NCBI RefSeq assembly: GCF_002994745.2
Contig: NC_037094.1
Location: 9,324,501-9,388,500 of the forward strand
Length of the DNA stretch: 64,000 nucleotides
Source of the DNA: Rosa chinensis
Taxonomy: Eukaryota; Streptophyta; Magnoliopsida; Rosales; Rosaceae
Reading direction: 5' to 3'
The notes beneath the pieces are model-generated. The model searched no databases. It saw nothing but the letters and a program-made list of their open reading frames with translations, and had not been told where the DNA came from. A program made the position numbers and the translations under genes. Positions 59,181 to 64,000 of this stretch are shown here, piece after piece. Position 1 is the first letter of the stretch, and each line of letters opens with the position of its first letter.

Positions 59181-60985
59181 GGACTAAATTCAATTTAGTC
59201 CCTCGAACTTTAGGCCTAAAATCACTTTGGTCCCTGACTTTTTTTTATAATCAAGATGGTTCCTGCACTTCCAATTTCCATCAACCTAGTCCAAAATTTG
59301 ACTTCGAGTCTAATTGTGACGTTATATGCTGAGTTGGCACCGACAAGCATGGCCCACGGTTCAGTTTTTGACTCTCAGTTTGAACGAAATGTCCAAACTA
59401 CCCTACTTCTTCAGTTTCTTTTTCTTTTTCTTTCTTCCTCTCCCCGATTCTATTCCCTTTCGTCTTCTTCCCTTTCTTCCTCCACCAAATTCAACTTCTT
59501 TGACGGAGCAAGAAGCAAATCCATCATAACCACAACAAGAGTTAGAAGACGAGCCAAACGAAATTGAAGAAGTGCAATGTCAAATAGTCATCTCCACAAT
59601 CTAGTTTTGGCCTCGATTGGATGGACGAGGATCAAATCTCTCTTTTCCATCTCACTCTCGCCTTCACTGAATCAATCCATGGAAAAATTTGAAACCCCTT
59701 CACACAAATTCAATCAGCAAGCGGCAAACCCATCATAACCAGACCCAAAACTCGATTCGCTGCCTCTCGGGCATCACCCAAGCCCGGAAGCCCTCCCACG
59801 ACTCCAGCACGCTTATGGTCTTATCGTTGACCTCAAACCCGACATGCAAAACAATGTCGTCAAGTGATCGCGCGATCAACCACCAGTGTGGGTCTCGAAG
59901 AGGCGGAGGTTGCGGAACTTGAAGATTAGATCAGCAGTAGAGGAGAGCGACTGAGCTCTGGCTTTGTGGGATCACCGGAACACTTGCATACAGTGCTACA
60001 CCAACCCTCTCGCCGTCATTTCCTGCAAATTTGAAGCCAAAACAATTTCCTATTTCACAAACCCAATCGCAAACACATACTAACAATTCTCATCAAGAAT
60101 GAAGCTTACTCTAATTAGGATGGGGAAGTTCTTCCTGGCGAAGCGTTCGACCCATCGATTGAGCACGCCGTCAATGTCGTCACCGCGACGGAGCTGATAG
60201 ATCCGATTGACGATGTTGGAGATGGCCTAGTCTTTCTGGAAACGCTTCGTTTCTACTCATAAGCGGTGGTGTTTGGGGATGTCTCGTTTCCTGAAGTCGC
60301 CGATATGAGTGGAGAGGTAGTGAGTGCCACTATTGTAGTCGACGGAGATGTGCTTCTTCTCCTTGAAAGCCGCTGAGTCGCTCTTACTGGGCTTATTGTG
60401 AGAGTTCGGGTCTTGGACTGCGGAAGGTGGAGGTGGGGTGGTTGAGATACTAGAGTGGCCATTGGGACTGTGTACTGAGCGAGCCTCCTCGATAAAGAGG
60501 AATTCTGGCGAGGTGGGAAGCTGGTAAAGTTTTCGAATTAGATATATCTTGGAGATCCTGCTACGGGTTATAGAGGTGGGTTGGAGTTATTGTGTCGTGA
60601 TCTGAGGCTGAAGAGGACATGGGTTGAGACATGGTGGAGGAGGGAGGGAAAGGGAGAGAGAGAAAGGAAAGAGAGAGAGGAGCTATCGAGTTTCAGGAAG
60701 AGAGATGAGGAAAAGAGTATTAAGGGGTAGTTGGGACATTTCGTCCAAATTGAGAGTTAAAAACTGAACCGTGGGTCATGCTTGTTGGTGCCAACTCAGC
60801 GTATGACATCACAATTAGAGTCAAAGTCAAATTTTGGACTAGGTTGATGGAAATTGGAAGTACATGGACCATCTTGATTAAAAAATTGAACTAGGGATAA
60901 TAGTTTCTTTGGGAAACTAGGGATAATTGAAGTATATGGGTAGTGAATAGTTTCTTTGGGAAACTAGGGATAATTGAACCCTAGC
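59181..60985. mobile_element. MULE-like element with long inverted repeats, possible gene capture
   Basis: About 59235-59402 and the reverse complement of 60720-60885 match closely: AATCAAGATGG, CTTCCAATTTCCATCAACCTAG, GCTGAGTTGGCACC, CATG(G/A)CCCACGGTTCAG, GG(A/G)CATTTCG. The outermost 50 bp are more diverged, and the right edge is blurred by a duplicated GTTTCTTTGGGAAACTAGGGATAATTGAA. I could not find a target duplication, so the borders are approximate. The interior (about 59580-60640) is GC-richer than its surroundings and may be a captured gene piece. No transposase seen. Confidence 0.65.
59580..60640 (-). pseudogene. Possible captured gene fragment inside the MULE
   Basis: On the minus strand, blocks read like exon pieces of a cellular gene: HISVDYNSGTHYLSTHIGDF near 60300-60360, then, after a stop, NIVNRIYQLRRGDDIDGVL and NRWVERFARKNFPILI near 60115-60220, before what could be an intron. 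The stops show it is not functional. I do not recognise the source gene. The forward frames at 59256-59567 and 59689-59922 look like chance frames. Confidence 0.35.
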
Positions 60986-61873
60986 ATGGATTTAATGTAA
61001 TAAATATGTTTTGACTTCATAGTTTTCAATTTCGTGTTTGGCATATGTTTTATTCTATGATATTTGGCTTAGATGCATGCTTAGGAGCTTGATTAACTCT
61101 TGAATGTGTAGATGAGCATGTCTAGAACAAATTAGAAGACCTAATCACTTCTCTAGTTTATGGGTAGGACACTTGTCTAGAACATGGTTAGTTACAATAC
61201 CAATTTCGATTGCCATATTGGCTAGCTTGAGAACCTTGATTTTAGGACTCTTCACCTTTTGGTGCAACTAGAGTCCCTAACAAGGCTCTAGATTGTCTCA
61301 ATTTAGTTTCTACGACCCTTGATCCGGAGTAGGAATACCTTTTAAGGAATCTATTGACTCATGAGCCTTGAAAAGTCTTGGGTACGGTTCTTCTTGATGC
61401 TATCATGAATTGAATGTCCATTGTCGGAATATATTTGTGCATTGAATTTGGCTAGAAGGATACCCGATACCCTAGTGACCTAATTTTCATTTCTTACTTT
61501 TCTTTTCTTTATTTATTTTAGTTGTTAGCTAAAGCTTTCATTTAAATTCTTGCAATTTAATTATTAGAAAATTACAATTACAATTTCGAATGATAATTTC
61601 TACTTCATTGTAAATAGCCATCACTAAGCTCGTAGCTTTGATTAGGCCTTGGTGAGAACCAAAGCCGAGCATTGCTAAGGCTTGGTGCCTTAGAGTAGCA
61701 TTTTTATTTATTTTTCTTTTCTTTTTCTTTTATTTGCTTAATGACTCTAATTCCGACTACCCAAGGATTGTGGGTTTGCCACTAATCTCAGTGGTACAAT
61801 AACTTTGGGCATAATATTTTCCTATCTTGACAATGATACGTACACTTGCATAAATGTGTATCAAGTCACTCAT

Positions 61874-63821
61874 CGTAGTCGATTCCAGGGCGTTTTGTGA
61901 GATGCCTTGAGCCATAAGGCGAGATTACCTTCTCTTTTTCTCACCACACTTTCTAACGAAGAACCATTAGTCAATAGGTTTTATGTTAGGAGGTGTTGGC
62001 ATCATTGGCTCGAAAACCTTCCTCTTCGTTAGAGAATTCAACATAACCTGGATAACATATTTCCATTTAGGCCAAATTTCTCTACGTTGGCATTCATTCA
62101 TCAACGGAGCGTGGTTCGATATCATCAGACTCAACAAACTCATGCGCAATGAAATACGCGATTACATCATCAATTATGATGGAGTTTCTATCCCACGTCT
62201 CATGTAGTGTAATTTTCATAGAGCTCTATATTCTCATAAATAGGTTTCCGACGTTGAGGCGTCCCCCAACGATAACCTTAATCCAGAAGATTATCATGAG
62301 ACGGATTTTGAGTGTCGATGATCAAAGGATTGGTTGTGCCAAAGTATCCTTCCAACCCACGAGCCTCTCATGCATCCTAGCTGGGGCCATGGCCTGTAAC
62401 ACTAGAGTGCCACTATCGATGACGTTGGCGCCATGCCTACCTTCGTGTAGGGTGGCGCTACGTCCTTTCGTAGGGACGTCCTTCCTTGCAGGCATATTTG
62501 CAGCAAATATGTGTGATCTCGTCACTTTAGTGGGGATCGAGATGAGACATAGTAAGGACAGGCCAAGACAATTCCTGTCGTTCCTGCTGAACATTCTTGT
62601 AATGACAGGAAGACTGTCTCATCAAAGTGACAATCCGCAAGACATGCTATAAAGAGATCACCTAGCAAAGGCATTGAATGGCGGACGATTGTTGGAATCT
62701 CAAATCCAACGTAGTTGCCCATTCGTCTGTAAAGACCCATCATAATACGATGTGGCGGCATAATTGGCACATAAATGACACACTCAAAGATGTGTAAGTA
62801 CGATACTTGTACCCAGTCACTAGCTGTAACGCATAGGTAGATTGAGTAGCGGTGGGTTGTAGACAAATTAGAATAGCTACATGCGATATTGCATCACCCC
62901 AAGCGGATATAAGGATATTGGAGCGCATTACCAAATTTCAGGCTACCATCGTAGTCGTTTCCGCAAGACTATTTGGGTGTGTTCATGTGAATATGATATA
63001 AAACATTAGTCCTAGTGATATGCAATAACCATTGAAAGTCTTCGATGTATACTCTCTAGCAATGTCAAATCCAATTGACTGAATATGATGATCCGTAGAG
63101 TGAGCCTGTTGTCATATGATATTTGCTAGGAGTGTAGTATAAGCAGTGTTTACAGGTGGACAATGGCACAACACGTGACCATTGTTTTTGCATGTTAACC
63201 AACATCATGAAATATTTAAGCGTCTGCAAGTTGGTTGAATCAATCCATAGAATCCCCATGGATTCTATGTAAGAACAGAATGAGTATTTTCATATCTTTT
63301 GCATAGGACGGTCTCAGTCCTAATTTCCCTAAGGAACGAGTTTTGTAAAACGAGCGAGAGGCTTTAGAAGTAACCAATGAGGATTTTGGTTTGGCCTGAG
63401 TGTCTGAAACGCTATTTGAAGTAAAGTTGGTGATTGCAGCGTCACCATGATGGAAGCCATCCATGGCGTTATGGATAGGGACTGGTGGTGGACGGCGGCG
63501 GCTTAGGAGGCAGCGATGACGGTCACACTTAGTCAACTTTTGATTCATGCTTCGTTTCGCTCGAGAGAAAGGATGTCCATGTGAAGTCTTTAGTAGACGG
63601 ATCATCATGTCATGACTAGGATGACCTATCTTGTCGTGACAAAGCCAATATGTGTCTAAATCCAAGAGATCTTTTCTCATAACTTTATTGGATTTAATAG
63701 CTCGAATAGTAACATAGAGTCCACTAGAGAGACACATAAATTTCTCTAAGATGCGCCTTTGTTCACAATCGTTAGAGGTATTGCAAAAGAACTCATTTTC
63801 GTTCTCTACATGTGTTTTCAC
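61874..63821 (-). pseudogene. Copia GAG-pre-integrase, integrase and reverse transcriptase start, degenerate
   Basis: 63240-63821 carries the GAG-pre-integrase signature (CHDKIGHPSHDMMIRLL). 62522-63259 covers integrase in broken frames, with legible pieces such as SAWGDAISHVAIL, LQPTATQSTYALQLVTGY and LIACLADCHFDETVF. 61967-62149 begins reverse transcriptase (WPKWKYVIQVMLNSLTKRK). Stops separate the frames. The 3' continuation lies left of the solo LTR insertion. Confidence 0.75.
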
Positions 63822-64000
63822 ATGGAATTCGTTGGCTATTCATAGGTGCGATTTGCCCTTAGAGCGTAGAGAGTTTCTGTGACAGTAATCAAGATGCCAT
63901 TTGGCAAGGGAAACTTGGGCTATTCCATGTCCTTGAATTAATACCTGGGCCATCGTTGTCACAAAGTCATATGCTCATAATCAAAATGGAGTCATAATGA

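Larger units (their letters stand above)
58374..61868 (+). mobile_element. Solo LTR inserted in copia reverse transcriptase, itself split by a MULE-like element
   Basis: The segment begins TGATTACATGC and ends GTATCAAGTCA (TG...CA) and is flanked by a perfect 5-bp duplication CTCAT (58369-58373 and 61869-61873). Joining the flanks restores continuity of the copia reverse transcriptase similarity (ends near 61874 on one side, resumes near 58368 on the other). No internal region or second LTR is seen. The 3' end (GACAATGATACGTACACTTGCA) resembles ends of Ty3/gypsy Tat/Athila-type LTRs, from memory. Without the nested element it would be about 1.7 kb. A TATA-rich tract lies at 58862-58892. Confidence 0.8.
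56685..63990 (-). mobile_element. Decayed Ty1/copia element, interrupted, runs off the right edge
   Basis: On the minus strand. The 3' LTR is at 56685-56888, and next to it CTCCCCCTTGTG gives the polypurine tract AAGGGGGAG. Moving right come RNase H (about 57319-57663), the reverse transcriptase end (57704-57943), degenerate reverse transcriptase (57950-58368), then, after a foreign insertion at 58374-61868, the start of reverse transcriptase (61874-62150), the integrase C-terminal part and core (about 62280-63260) and the GAG-pre-integrase region (63240-63821). Many stops and frameshifts make it inactive. The 5' LTR and gag lie beyond the window. It is a different family from the copia element at 47993, with a shorter LTR. 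Confidence 0.8.

Overview
The window is nuclear DNA of a eudicot plant. The evidence is intron-rich genes with GT-AG introns, plant protein families, a Pol III tRNA gene, and many AT-rich plant transposons (copia LTR elements, MULE, hAT and PIF/Harbinger-like elements, a tRNA-type SINE, LINE 3' ends). A rosid is plausible, but the sequence alone does not fix the family. No bacterial, organellar or viral genome segment is present.

Layout. (1) 0-16 kb, minus strand: a decayed tandem family of KRR1-like (KH-domain, ribosome-biogenesis) genes. There are at least five copies: one open but cut by the left edge (235-809), two long copies with frameshifts (8156-9699 and 10078-12237), and two remnants (1860-2264 and 15296-15889). 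Between and inside them lie a Harbinger-like element, a solo LTR, a hAT element, a long palindrome and a retroposon. A tRNA-Ala(AGC) follows at about 16 kb. (2) 17.0-18.5 kb, minus: an F-box/MYND zinc-finger gene. (3) 18.5-29.3 kb: about 11 kb without a gene, holding MITEs, a MULE, a LINE scrap and a copia fragment. (4) 29.4-40 kb, plus: three closely spaced intact genes, namely UBA5 (E1 of the ufmylation pathway), RIO1 (atypical kinase/ATPase of 40S ribosome maturation) and a 258-residue protein I do not recognise. (5) 41-53.6 kb, plus: a tandem pair of secreted purple acid phosphatase genes. The first looks intact. The second is a pseudogene split by a copia element, and a MULE has entered one LTR of that copia element. 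(6) 54-64 kb: a MITE, a SINE, and a decayed minus-strand copia element that leaves the window on the right. That copia element is interrupted by a solo LTR, which is itself interrupted by a MULE-like element.

The functional genes do not form one pathway, although KRR1 (small-subunit processome) and RIO1 (late 40S maturation) both belong to ribosome biogenesis. The main interest is structural: two independent three-level nested insertions, most with exact target-site duplications, an internal empty-site control for two insertions, and precise presence/absence of an intron between tandem phosphatase paralogs. I found no convincing undescribed molecular system. The nearest candidates are the truncated KRR1-like family and the uncharacterised 258-residue protein. 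All exon boundaries were read by eye from splice signals and reading-frame continuity.
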